Positions 9,850 through 17,758 of a stretch of DNA of 60,040 bases are shown piece by piece (within the stretch, counting starts at the first letter, position 1; each line of letters opens with the position of its first letter). A program made the position numbers and the translations under genes. Location of the stretch: assembly GCA_003522945.1 (NCBI GenBank), contig DPHR01000168.1, positions 1,224 to 61,263 of the forward strand. Reading direction: 5' to 3'. The stretch is from Clostridiales bacterium (GTDB lineage Bacteria; Bacillota; Clostridia; Oscillospirales; Oscillospiraceae). The notes under the pieces were generated by a model, which was not told the DNA's origin, did not search any database, and was given only the letters and a program-made list of their open reading frames with translations.

Positions 9850-10725
9850 ATGGGATTCTTTGATAAAATGAAAGCCGCGTTCAACAACGCAATGGCGGAC
9901 TTCACCGGAGAAAACGAGGAAGCCTACGAAACACTGGAGGAAATGCTCATTCTGTCCGACGCCGGTATGGATACGACGGAGGACATTATGGAAAAGCTGC
10001 GCCGCCGCGTCCGCGATGAGGGCTGCCGCGGCGAGGAACAGCTCCGCAAAATGCTCGCGTCCATTCTGACCGATACGATGGACGCCGGGGATAACGCACT
10101 GCATCTCGACACAAAACCGTCCGTCATTCTCGTTGTCGGCGTCAACGGCGTCGGCAAAACGACGACCATCGGCAAACTCGCCTCCCGGCTGACGGCGGAA
10201 GGCAGATCCGTTCTTCTCTGCGCGGGCGACACGTTCCGCGCCGCCGCTGCCGAACAGCTCACCGTGTGGGCAGATCGTGCGGGATGCGATATCGTGCGCC
10301 ACGAAGAGGGGAGCGACCCCGCCGCCGTCGTGTTCGACGCGATCGCCGCGGCCAAGGCGCGCGGCCGCGACGTCATCATCGTGGATACCGCCGGACGGCT
10401 GCACAATAAGGCCAATCTTATGAACGAGCTCTCCAAGATCCGCCGCGTCATCGACCGCGAGCTGCCGGATGCGAGCGTGGAATGCCTGATGGTTCTTGAC
10501 GCTACGACCGGTCAGAACGGTCTCATCCAGGCGAAGGTCTTCGGCGAGTCGGCGGGGCTCACCGGCATCGTTCTCACGAAGCTCGACGGCACCGCCAAGG
10601 GCGGGATCGTGTTCGCCATCAAGCGGGAGCTCGGTCTGCCCGTGAAGTTCATCGGCGTGGGCGAGGGCGTGAATGATCTCAAGCCCTTTGTACCGGAAGA
10701 ATTTGCGGAGGCGCTGCTCGAATGA
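9850..10725 (+). CDS. ftsY: Signal recognition particle receptor FtsY
   Basis: SRP receptor GTPase that delivers ribosome-nascent chain complexes to the Sec translocon. It shows the NG-domain motifs: Walker A GVNGVGKTTT near residue 97, DTAGRLHNK, and TKLDGTAKGG. It is short (291 residues) and lacks the long acidic N-terminal A domain of enterobacterial FtsY, as is usual in Firmicutes. A strong AAAGGAG precedes the start. The smc-ftsY order is conserved in Firmicutes. Its stop overlaps the next gene by ATGA. Confidence 0.96.
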   Translation: MGFFDKMKAAFNNAMADFTGENEEAYETLEEMLILSDAGMDTTEDIMEKLRRRVRDEGCRGEEQLRKMLASILTDTMDAGDNALHLDTKPSVILVVGVNGVGKTTTIGKLASRLTAEGRSVLLCAGDTFRAAAAEQLTVWADRAGCDIVRHEEGSDPAAVVFDAIAAAKARGRDVIIVDTAGRLHNKANLMNELSKIRRVIDRELPDASVECLMVLDATTGQNGLIQAKVFGESAGLTGIVLTKLDGTAKGGIVFAIKRELGLPVKFIGVGEGVNDLKPFVPEEFAEALLE

Positions 10726-11318
10726 AGCTGGTTTTGGCATCCGACAATAAGAACAAGCTGCGGGAGTTCCGCACGCTTTTTGAAAACTTCGGCGTAGAGC
10801 TTATAAGCAAAGCGGAATCCGGCTTTACGGAAGAGGTCGAGGAGACCGGCGAAACGTTTGCGGAAAACGCCCGCATCAAGGCCGAAGCCGTCATGCGCGC
10901 CACGGGGCTTGCCGCCATCGCGGACGATTCCGGCCTCTGTGTGGACGCGCTCGGCGGCGCGCCGGGCGTGCATTCCGCGCGCTATACCGGAAATCATGAC
11001 GATTCCGACGCCGACCGCTATAACCTCCTGCTTCGGAATCTCGGCGGGAGAGACGACCGCGCGGCGCGGTTTGTCTGCTCGCTCTGCTGTGCTTTTCCGA
11101 ACGGCGACATACTTACCGCTGAGGGAACGTGCGAGGGGACGATCCTTTCTGCGCCCCGCGGCGAGAACGGCTTCGGCTATGATCCGGTTTTCCGCCCGGA
11201 CGGATTTGACCGTTCCATGGCGGAGCTGACGATGGAGGAAAAAAACGCGATTTCCCACCGGGGAAAAGCGCTGGCGCAATTCAGACAGAAATGGGAGAAA
11301 TACTATGATCACCAGTAA
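10722..11318 (+). CDS. rdgB: Non-canonical purine NTP pyrophosphatase (RdgB/HAM1)
   Basis: Hydrolyses dITP, XTP and related damaged purine nucleotides to monophosphates, cleaning the nucleotide pool. The start LVLASDNKNKLREF and the FAENARIKAEA and ADDSGLCVDALGG blocks are diagnostic of the HAM1/RdgB family. The 198-residue length is normal. It is coupled to ftsY by a 4-base overlap and overlaps yhbY by 14 bases. Confidence 0.94.
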   Translation: MKLVLASDNKNKLREFRTLFENFGVELISKAESGFTEEVEETGETFAENARIKAEAVMRATGLAAIADDSGLCVDALGGAPGVHSARYTGNHDDSDADRYNLLLRNLGGRDDRAARFVCSLCCAFPNGDILTAEGTCEGTILSAPRGENGFGYDPVFRPDGFDRSMAELTMEEKNAISHRGKALAQFRQKWEKYYDHQ

Positions 11319-11616
11319 ACAGAGAGCGCAGCTGCGCGGCATGGCGGCAGCGCTGAATACCGAGCTGCAGATCGGCAAGAGCGGCATCACCGAAAACGTT
11401 GTCCGTCAGGCGGAGGAAGCGCTCGCCGCCCGCGAGCTTATCAAGGGCCGTGTGCTCGATAATTCACTCCTCTCCGCGCGCGAGGCGTGCGATGCGCTGT
11501 GTGAGGCGTGCGGCGCCGACGGCGTGCAGGTCATCGGCAGCAAATTTGTTCTTTTCAAACAGAACGAAAAGGACCCCAAGATCGTCCTAATAAACGATCG
11601 CAAAGGAAAGAAGTAA
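11305..11616 (+). CDS. yhbY: YhbY/CRM-domain RNA-binding protein
   Basis: Small single-CRM-domain protein thought to associate with the large ribosomal subunit precursor. The sequence reads through LRGMAAALNTELQIGKSGIT, matching the conserved N-terminal helix and the IGK(S/G)G loop of the family. The 103 residues cover the whole domain. The start lies inside the rdgB 3' end after a GGGAGAAA site. In Firmicutes this family commonly precedes nadD, as here. Confidence 0.92.
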   Translation: MITSKQRAQLRGMAAALNTELQIGKSGITENVVRQAEEALAARELIKGRVLDNSLLSAREACDALCEACGADGVQVIGSKFVLFKQNEKDPKIVLINDRKGKK

Positions 11617-11621
11617 CATCT

Positions 11622-12776
11622 ATGCGTCTTTTGATCTACGGCGGGACGTTCAATCCGCCGCATCTCGGCCACATTGACGCGCTCTCCTGCGCTGCGGCGT
11701 CTCTCAGCGCGGATCGATGCATTGTCGTCCCGGCAGGCATCCCGCCGCACAAGGCGCTTGCGGAGGGCAGCCCGACGGCGGAGGAACGGCTCCGGCTGTG
11801 CGAGCTGGCGTTTCCGGACGCGGACGTCACGCCCATGGAGCTGCGGCGCGAAGGGAAGAGCTACACCGTGGATACACTGCGGGAGATATCCCGCGGCAAC
11901 CCGGGGGCGGAGCTATATTTTCTCGTCGGAACGGACATGCTTCTCTATATGGAGCAGTGGCATGAGTTTCGCGCTCTCTTTTCGCTCTGCACGCTCGCGG
12001 CGCTTCCTCGTGCCGACGGTGATCTGGCGGAGATCGAACGGTATGCGGCGTATCTGCGCAAAACGTACGGCGCGCGGATCGAAATCATAGCGAAAACGCC
12101 TCTGCCGATGGATTCTACGGCGCTTCGCGCGGCACTGCCGCAGCGCGGCGGTACGGAACGGCTCTGCGACGCCGTGTATTCCGAGATCATCCGCTGCCGG
12201 CTGTACGGTGCCAAACCGGATCTTGCATGGCTGCGGGGAAAGACGGACGCTTACCTCAAACCCACGCGCATACCGCATGTGCGCGGCTGCGAGGAGACGG
12301 CGGCGCGGCTGGCGCTGCGCTGGGGCGAAGACCCGGAGGATGCCGCCGAGGCGGGCATTTTGCACGACATTACCAAAAGGCTGGCGGACGACGAGCAGTT
12401 GCGTCTGGCGGAAAAATATGGTATTGTGTTGAATGCTGCCGATCTCGCCGCGCCAAAAACGCTGCATGCCCTTACCGGTGCATGGTTCGCCCGCGAGCAT
12501 TTCGGCGTGCCGGACAACATTTTTTCTGCGATCGAATGGCACACCACGGGCCGTGCCGGAATGGCAGCACTCGAGAAAATCGTCTACCTTGCGGATTTTA
12601 TCGAGCCGACACGCGACTTTCCCGGTGTACAGGATGTCCGAACGCTTGCTTTTGCAGATCTGAACGCCGCCATGATCCGGGCGCTGCAAATGAGTATGGA
12701 CGAGGTCAAACGCCGCGGCGCTTCGCCGCATCCAAGGTCGGCGGAGGCTCTCCGCTGGCTACAAACACAGAATTGA
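11622..12776 (+). CDS. nadD: NadD-YqeK fusion: nicotinate mononucleotide adenylyltransferase plus HD-domain hydrolase
   Basis: Two enzymes that are separate neighbouring genes in Bacillus are one 384-residue protein here. Residues 1-195 are NadD (start GGTFNPPHLGHIDAL; second signature MDSTALRAAL), which makes deamido-NAD from nicotinate mononucleotide. Residues about 200-384 are YqeK, an HD-domain hydrolase with H (IPHVRG), HD (GILHDITK), H (HALTG), H (EWHTTG) and D (YLADFIEP); the family hydrolyses diadenosine tetraphosphate. I chose the ATG at 11622 after AAAGGAAAG; an upstream in-frame codon would extend it back inside yhbY. A sequencing-error fusion is unlikely because the linker is smooth. 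Confidence 0.93.
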   Translation: MRLLIYGGTFNPPHLGHIDALSCAAASLSADRCIVVPAGIPPHKALAEGSPTAEERLRLCELAFPDADVTPMELRREGKSYTVDTLREISRGNPGAELYFLVGTDMLLYMEQWHEFRALFSLCTLAALPRADGDLAEIERYAAYLRKTYGARIEIIAKTPLPMDSTALRAALPQRGGTERLCDAVYSEIIRCRLYGAKPDLAWLRGKTDAYLKPTRIPHVRGCEETAARLALRWGEDPEDAAEAGILHDITKRLADDEQLRLAEKYGIVLNAADLAAPKTLHALTGAWFAREHFGVPDNIFSAIEWHTTGRAGMAALEKIVYLADFIEPTRDFPGVQDVRTLAFADLNAAMIRALQMSMDEVKRRGASPHPRSAEALRWLQTQN

Positions 12777-12786
12777 GAAGAATGCT

Positions 12787-14037
12787 ATGAGTAATTTTTC
12801 CCACAAAGGCGGCGCTCACGAAAACGCCGCAAAAAAGAAAGAGACAAAAGAGGAGAGCTTCGCCCATCGCATGGAAACACTCTCCGGGGAAACGGACGGC
12901 AGAAAAAAACCGTCCAAAAAGCAGAAAACCCGCACGCTCACCGTGGTGCTCATCGTGATCGCCGGTGTGCTTGCGCTTCTTCTGCTGCTGCTCCTTGCTT
13001 ACAGCATCTGGTCCACGGCGCCCGAGACCGACGATTCCGGTCTGAAGACGCAGACGACGGCGACGCCGGATATGCCCACAGCGTCCGCCACGCCTGCCGG
13101 AGCGACGGCGCAGCCAAGCGCAACGCCTACGGCATCTCCGACGCCGAAGCCGACGGATGAGCCCGCCGGACGAAAGGACAACGTTTACACGCTCCTCGTC
13201 GTCGGCCGCGACCGCGTCGGTCTGAACACCGATACCATCATGGTCGCGCGCTTTGACTGCAACGACCATACGGCCAACATCGTGAGTATTCCCCGCGATA
13301 CGCTCGTCAACGTCCCCTGGGCGGTGAAAAAGGCCAATTCTGTTTACGGCAGCGCCGGTATCGACGGGCTCGTCACGGAGATCGAGGATCTTGTCGGCTT
13401 CGGGATCGACAGCTATGCTGTCGTGAACACTTATGTGTTCCAGCAGATCATCGACTGCATCGGCGGCGTATATTTCGATGTCCCGATCTATATGTACTAC
13501 GACGACCCCGAACAGGATCTTCATATCTCGCTCGCGCCCGGCTACCAGCTTCTGAACGGGTATCAGTGCGAGCAGGTCGTGCGCTTCCGCCAGAACAACG
13601 ACGGCACCGGCTATCCGAACGGTGATCTTGGCCGTATCGAAACGCAGCACGCCTTCTTTGCGGCACTGGCCAGACAGGTGCTCCAGCTCGGAAACATCTC
13701 CAACCTGCCGCAGATCATCAGTCTCGTTATCGACAACACCGACACGAACCTTTCGAGCGGCAACATCGCGTTCTATGCGCAGGAGTTCCTGAAAATGGGC
13801 ATGGACGATATCAGCTTCTACACGCTTCCGTACGATACCGTCTATATTCGCGGCGGCTCGTATGTCAGCATCCAGCTCGAGGCGTGGCTCGATATGATAA
13901 ACACCTATCTCAACCCGTTCAACATGGATGTCACCGCAGCGAATCTGGATGTGCTCTGCTTTGACGGGGCAAACTTCAGCTCCACGACCGGCAACATTCC
14001 GGACATTTACAGCTTCTACGACTACTTCGCCGGCTGA
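12787..14037 (+). CDS. LytR-CpsA-Psr (LCP) family cell-wall glycopolymer ligase
   Basis: Membrane-anchored phosphotransferase that attaches teichoic acid or other anionic polymers to peptidoglycan. A Lys-rich cytoplasmic N-terminus of about 50 residues is followed by one transmembrane helix (51-75) and a Thr/Ala/Pro-rich extracellular linker (about 85-130). The LCP domain shows VVGRDRVGLNTDTIMVARFD-type strands, SIPRDT, and the arginine-containing VVRFRQNNDGTGYPNGDLGR loop. The start follows GAGAAG just after nadD-yqeK. Confidence 0.92.
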   Translation: MSNFSHKGGAHENAAKKKETKEESFAHRMETLSGETDGRKKPSKKQKTRTLTVVLIVIAGVLALLLLLLLAYSIWSTAPETDDSGLKTQTTATPDMPTASATPAGATAQPSATPTASPTPKPTDEPAGRKDNVYTLLVVGRDRVGLNTDTIMVARFDCNDHTANIVSIPRDTLVNVPWAVKKANSVYGSAGIDGLVTEIEDLVGFGIDSYAVVNTYVFQQIIDCIGGVYFDVPIYMYYDDPEQDLHISLAPGYQLLNGYQCEQVVRFRQNNDGTGYPNGDLGRIETQHAFFAALARQVLQLGNISNLPQIISLVIDNTDTNLSSGNIAFYAQEFLKMGMDDISFYTLPYDTVYIRGGSYVSIQLEAWLDMINTYLNPFNMDVTAANLDVLCFDGANFSSTTGNIPDIYSFYDYFAG

Positions 14038-14075
14038 CGCCCGGCGCATACAACAAAAGAGAAAGGATGCGGCAT

Positions 14076-14429
14076 ATGCTCACTTCCAAGGAAATCGCTC
14101 ATCTCGCGGTAAAAGCGCTGGACGACAAGCTCGCCCGCGATATTCAGATCTTAAAAACCGATAAGGTAACGGTGCTGGCCGATTACTTCATTCTCTGCAC
14201 CGCCGGCAACTCCACGCACGGGAAGACGCTGGCCGACGAAGTGGACAAAGTCCTCTCGCAGGCCGGGGAGCAGCCGCTGCGCCGCGAGGGCTACCGCTCC
14301 GGCGGCTGGACGCTGCTGGACTTCGGCTGCGTCGTCGTTCACATTTTCTCCGAGGAAATGCGCTCGTTCTACTCGCTCGACCGCCTGTGGTCCGATGCGG
14401 AAAAGATCGACTATAAAGACTTCCTTTAA
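14076..14429 (+). CDS. rsfS: Ribosomal silencing factor RsfS
   Basis: Binds ribosomal protein L14 and blocks subunit joining, lowering translation in starvation. The family core is visible: KVTVLADYFILCTAGNSTH, GYRSGGWTLLDFGCVVVHIF and FYSLDRLWSDA. I prefer the ATG at 14076 because AAAGGA lies eight bases upstream; an ATG at 14067 also exists but touches that Shine-Dalgarno. The position after the nadD-yqeK gene and before leuS agrees with the usual nadD-yqeK-rsfS linkage. Confidence 0.95.
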   Translation: MLTSKEIAHLAVKALDDKLARDIQILKTDKVTVLADYFILCTAGNSTHGKTLADEVDKVLSQAGEQPLRREGYRSGGWTLLDFGCVVVHIFSEEMRSFYSLDRLWSDAEKIDYKDFL

Positions 14430-14458
14430 ATAAATGAGAGAGCAGGGGACATACCGTC

Positions 14459-16873
14459 ATGGAGTACAATTACGCAGAAATTGAAAAGAAATGGCAGAAA
14501 TACTGGGTCGAGCATAAGAGCGGCCGCGCCGTCACCGGCTCGGACAAGCCGAAGTTTTACGGCCTGATCGAGTTCCCGTATCCGTCCGGACAGGGACTGC
14601 ATGTCGGCCATACGCGTCCGTTCACGGCGATGGATGTCATCTGCCGCCGCAAGCGGATGCAGGGCTACAACGTTCTTTTCCCCATCGGCTATGACGCCTT
14701 CGGCCTGCCGACGGAGAACTATGCCATCAAGAACCATGTGCATCCGTCCATTGTGACAAAGCAGAACATTGCCAACTTTGAAAAGCAGCTCCACATGCTC
14801 GGCTACTCGTTCGACTGGGACCGTGTCGTGGATACGACCGACCCGGAGTATTACAAGTGGACGCAGTGGATATTCCTGCGGATGTATAAAAAGGGTCTTG
14901 CGTACAAGGCCTCCATGCCGGTCAACTGGTGCACAAGCTGCAAGTGCGTGCTTGCGAACGAGGAAGTTGTGGACGGCGTGTGCGAGCGCTGCGGCAGCCC
15001 GGTCGTCCGCCGCGAGAAGAGCCAGTGGATGCTCGCCATCACAAAATACGCCGACCGCCTGATCGACGATCTGGACGATGTGGACTTCATCCCCCGCGTA
15101 AAGACCCAGCAGCGCAACTGGATCGGCCGCAGCGAGGGCGCGGAGCTCACCTTCGGTACGACGCTCGGCGACTCTCTCACCGTTTACACCACCCGCTGCG
15201 ATACACTCTTCGGCGTGACGTATATGGTCCTCTCTCCGGAGCACCCGATCCTCGACACATGGAAGGACAAGCTCACGAATTGGGACGCCGTGGCGGCCTA
15301 CCGCGAGGAAGCCGCGCACAAGTCCGATTTTGAGCGCAGCGAGCTCAACAAGGACAAGACCGGCGTGCGGCTGGAAGGCGTCTGTGCCGTTAACCCCGCA
15401 ACGAAGGAAGAGATCCCCATCTTTGTCTCGGACTACGTTCTTATGAGCTATGGCACCGGCGCTGTTATGGGCGTTCCGGGCCACGACCAGCGCGACTGGG
15501 AGTTTGCCACGAAGTTCGGTCTGCCGATCATTGAAGTCGTGCAGGGCGGCGATATTACGAAGGAAGCATTTACGCTCAAGGACGACACCGGCATCATGGT
15601 GAACTCCGGCTTCCTGAACGGCATGACCGTGAAGGACGCTATTCCCGCCATGAAGAAGTGGGTGACGGACGAGGGCATCGGTCATCCCAAGACAAACTTC
15701 AAGCTGCGTGACTGGGTATTCTCCCGCCAGCGCTACTGGGGCGAGCCCATCCCGATGGTAAAGTGCCCGACGTGCGGCTGGGTACCGCTGCCGGAGGATC
15801 AGCTTCCGCTCCTGCTCCCGCAGGTCGAGAGCTACGAGCCGACGGACGACGGTGAATCGCCCATCTCCAAGATCACCGACTGGGTCAACACGACCTGCCC
15901 GAAGTGCGGCGGCGCGGCCCAGCGCGAGACCGACACCATGCCGCAGTGGGCGGGCTCCTCGTGGTATTTCCTGCGCTATATGGATCCCCACAATAAAGAG
16001 GCTTTCGCAAGTCCGGAAGCTCTCAAATACTGGTCTCCCGTGGACTGGTACAACGGCGGCATGGAGCACACGACGCTCCATCTCCTGTACTCCCGCTTCT
16101 GGCACAAGTTCCTCTACGACGAGGGCCTTGTCCCGACGAAGGAGCCGTACGCCAAGCGCACGAGCCACGGCATGATCCTCGGCGAGGGCGGCGAAAAGAT
16201 GTCCAAGTCCCGCGGCAACGTCGTGAACCCGAACGACATCGTTGAGCAGTACGGCGCGGATACGCTGCGCGTGTACATCATGTTCATCGGTGATTTCACG
16301 AAAGCCGCCGCATGGTCGAGCAACGCTGTGGCTGGCTGCCGCCGCTTCCTTGACCGCGTGTGGAATCTTGCAAGCGAGCCTCTCACCGGCGACGAGATCT
16401 CCCGCGACAACGAGAAGGAGATCCACCGCGCCATCCAGAAGGTGAGCTCTGATATCGACGAGATGAAGTTCAACACTGCCATTGCGCAGCTCATGTCGCT
16501 CGTCAACCAGTTCTACTCCAAGAAACCGACCCGCGGCGATATCCGCGCGCTGCTGCAGCTTCTCTCTCCGTTTGCGCCGCATATCTGCGAAGAGCTTTGG
16601 CAGATCCAGGGCTTTGAGGGCCTTGCGAGCGAGGCCGAGTGGCCGGAGCACGATGAGGCGAAAATGGTCGATACCGAAAAGACCATCGCCGTGCAGATCA
16701 ACGGCAAGCTCCGCAGCACCGTTGTTGTCCCGGCGGACAGCACGGTGGAGGTCGTTTCCGCTGCGGCTCTCGCGGATAAGAAAATCGCAGGTTATATGGA
16801 GGGTATGGAGATTGTCAAGACGATCAACGTCCCCAACAAGCTCCTCAACTTCATCCTCAAACCGAAGAAATAA
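14459..16873 (+). CDS. leuS: Leucyl-tRNA synthetase
   Basis: Class Ia aminoacyl-tRNA synthetase charging tRNA-Leu. The HIGH-type motif is HVGH near residue 48, inside PYPSGQGLHVGHTRPFT. The KMSKS motif near residue 580 is GGEKMSKSRGNVVNP. The CP1 editing domain spans about 220-420, including the threonine-rich VYTTRCDTLFG and a GTGAVMGVPGHDQRD segment. At 804 residues it is the bacterial length. There is no T-box leader; the gap to rsfS is only 29 bases, so it appears to be transcribed with the upstream genes. Confidence 0.97.
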   Translation: MEYNYAEIEKKWQKYWVEHKSGRAVTGSDKPKFYGLIEFPYPSGQGLHVGHTRPFTAMDVICRRKRMQGYNVLFPIGYDAFGLPTENYAIKNHVHPSIVTKQNIANFEKQLHMLGYSFDWDRVVDTTDPEYYKWTQWIFLRMYKKGLAYKASMPVNWCTSCKCVLANEEVVDGVCERCGSPVVRREKSQWMLAITKYADRLIDDLDDVDFIPRVKTQQRNWIGRSEGAELTFGTTLGDSLTVYTTRCDTLFGVTYMVLSPEHPILDTWKDKLTNWDAVAAYREEAAHKSDFERSELNKDKTGVRLEGVCAVNPATKEEIPIFVSDYVLMSYGTGAVMGVPGHDQRDWEFATKFGLPIIEVVQGGDITKEAFTLKDDTGIMVNSGFLNGMTVKDAIPAMKKWVTDEGIGHPKTNFKLRDWVFSRQRYWGEPIPMVKCPTCGWVPLPEDQLPLLLPQVESYEPTDDGESPISKITDWVNTTCPKCGGAAQRETDTMPQWAGSSWYFLRYMDPHNKEAFASPEALKYWSPVDWYNGGMEHTTLHLLYSRFWHKFLYDEGLVPTKEPYAKRTSHGMILGEGGEKMSKSRGNVVNPNDIVEQYGADTLRVYIMFIGDFTKAAAWSSNAVAGCRRFLDRVWNLASEPLTGDEISRDNEKEIHRAIQKVSSDIDEMKFNTAIAQLMSLVNQFYSKKPTRGDIRALLQLLSPFAPHICEELWQIQGFEGLASEAEWPEHDEAKMVDTEKTIAVQINGKLRSTVVVPADSTVEVVSAAALADKKIAGYMEGMEIVKTINVPNKLLNFILKPKK

Positions 16874-16877
16874 TTTT

Positions 16878-16920
16878 AAAAGCAATGCGCCCGAAGTTTT
16901 TTCGGGCGCATTGCTTTTTG
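16878..16920 (+). terminator. Rho-independent terminator after leuS
   Basis: A perfect 18-bp inverted repeat (16878-16895 with 16901-16918), a five-base loop, and a run of U at the 3' side of the stem. It closes the long housekeeping transcript. Confidence 0.93.
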
Positions 16921-16949
16921 TAATAAATCCGGAATAATACGGCATACTA
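16921..16949 (+). promoter_or_regulatory. SigF/SigG-like promoter before the small lipoprotein
   Basis: CATACTA at 16943-16949 matches the forespore sigma -10 consensus exactly. TAATA at 16921-16925, 17 bases upstream, matches four of five positions of GHATR. The ATG lies 31 bases downstream. No good SigA promoter is visible in this gap. This is a pattern match only. Confidence 0.45.
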
Positions 16950-16980
16950 ACGGCGGATTTCTTGTTTAGGAGGATTTCGC

Positions 16981-17259
16981 ATGAAAAAGTGGATCGTATA
17001 CATTCTTTCGCTCACGGCGCTGGTTATTTCGCTCTGCGCGTGCGGCACGGCGGATAAACCTGCGGCGACGAACGCGCCGAGGCCGTCGGGTACCCCGATG
17101 ACTGCGACGCCGGACATGAACGACGGGATCGTAAACGACGATGACGGCATCATCACCGACGACGATACCGGCGTTGTGCCCACGCAGACGCCAATGGCGG
17201 ACACGTCGGCCAAACCGTCCGCCTCTGCGCAGGCGACGGATGGCGCAGCAAAAAAGTGA
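16981..17259 (+). CDS. Small Thr/Asp-rich lipoprotein of unknown function
   Basis: A 92-residue predicted lipoprotein. A type II signal peptide (KKWIVYILSLTALVISLCAC) ends in a lipobox-like LCAC, with the lipidated cysteine about residue 20. The mature part is low-complexity: Pro/Thr/Ala stretches around a short Asp/Gly/Ile/Val block. AGGAGG lies seven bases before the ATG. The gene stands alone between two terminators, and its promoter resembles forespore promoters, so a role in spore formation or germination is possible but not shown. No domain is recognised. Confidence 0.75.
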   Translation: MKKWIVYILSLTALVISLCACGTADKPAATNAPRPSGTPMTATPDMNDGIVNDDDGIITDDDTGVVPTQTPMADTSAKPSASAQATDGAAKK

Positions 17260-17263
17260 AAAA

Positions 17264-17303
17264 CCCCCCGCCGGGTCCGAAATGGACCGGCGGGGCGTTT
17301 TGT
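17264..17303. terminator. Bidirectional terminator between lipoprotein and rnpB
   Basis: A GC-rich stem (CCCCGCCGG... pairing with ...CCGGCGGGG, one bulged base) flanked by T-runs on both strands. It ends the lipoprotein gene on the plus strand and the RNase P RNA on the minus strand. Confidence 0.85.
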
Positions 17304-17306
17304 AAA

Positions 17307-17649
17307 GCGAGAAAGCCTGTAAGCCGGGTTCTGTCTGCGCAGCCATCTATCTAGACGCACCGTTGCCGATGCGTTCCAGCCGCCTCCTCGGGACGACCGG
17401 GCCGGTCGTATGTCCCTCCACGGCGTTGCTCCGGATAGAGTTTACAGCACCGTTCCGTCTCCGGACGGTGGGTGAGCTCTTACCTCGCCTTTCCACCCTT
17501 ACCTGCCCGAAGGCAGGCGGTATATCTCTGTTGCACTTGTCCTGGGGTCACCCCCGGCGGGCGTTACCCGTTATCCTTGCCCTGTGGAGCCCGGACTTTC
17601 CTCACGCACAGGCTTTCGCCTTATGCCCGCGGCTGCTTGGCTTTCTCGC
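17307..17649 (-). ncRNA. rnpB: RNase P RNA (bacterial class A type)
   Basis: Catalytic RNA of ribonuclease P, which matures tRNA 5' ends. Read on the minus strand, the 5' end GCGAGAAAGCC pairs with the 3' end GGCTTTCTCGC, forming helix P1. The universal core GAGGAAAGTCCGGGCTCC lies near 17586-17603, and the conserved 3' block ACAGAACCCGGCTTA near 17318-17332. Its length of about 343 nt is normal. Ends were set by P1 pairing and by the promoter. Plus-strand reading frames across it are not genes. Confidence 0.96.
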
Positions 17650-17655
17650 ATAGGT

Positions 17656-17684
17656 ATTTTACCTGTTCAAAGCGCGCTTGTCAA
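17656..17684 (-). promoter_or_regulatory. rnpB promoter
   Basis: On the minus strand, a perfect TTGACA (17679-17684), a 17-base spacer and TAAAAT (17656-17661). The predicted start is seven bases downstream at the first base of P1. This near-consensus promoter fits a highly expressed stable RNA. Confidence 0.9.
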
Positions 17685-17696
17685 CGGCGATAGGTG

Positions 17697-17725
17697 TTGA
17701 ATTTCTGCCGGAAAGCGAATATAAT
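17697..17725 (+). promoter_or_regulatory. murD promoter
   Basis: TTGAAT (17697-17702), a 17-base spacer and TATAAT (17720-17725), 34 bases before the murD ATG. It fires away from the rnpB promoter, whose -35 box is 13 bases away. Confidence 0.8.
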
Positions 17726-17758
17726 ATATAAGTTAAAGAAGATATTCAGGAGGCAATT

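Noticed and set aside
8800..10740. 646-codon minus-strand open frame across smc and ftsY
   Set aside because: Antisense shadow of confident genes, His/Arg-rich translation.
14426..16945. 839-codon open frame on the minus strand across leuS
   Set aside because: Shadow of leuS in GC-rich DNA: Arg/His/Ala-rich translation, no Shine-Dalgarno, and leuS is certain.
17363..17653. Open frames across 17.36-17.69 kb on the plus strand
   Set aside because: They are the complement of RNase P RNA.
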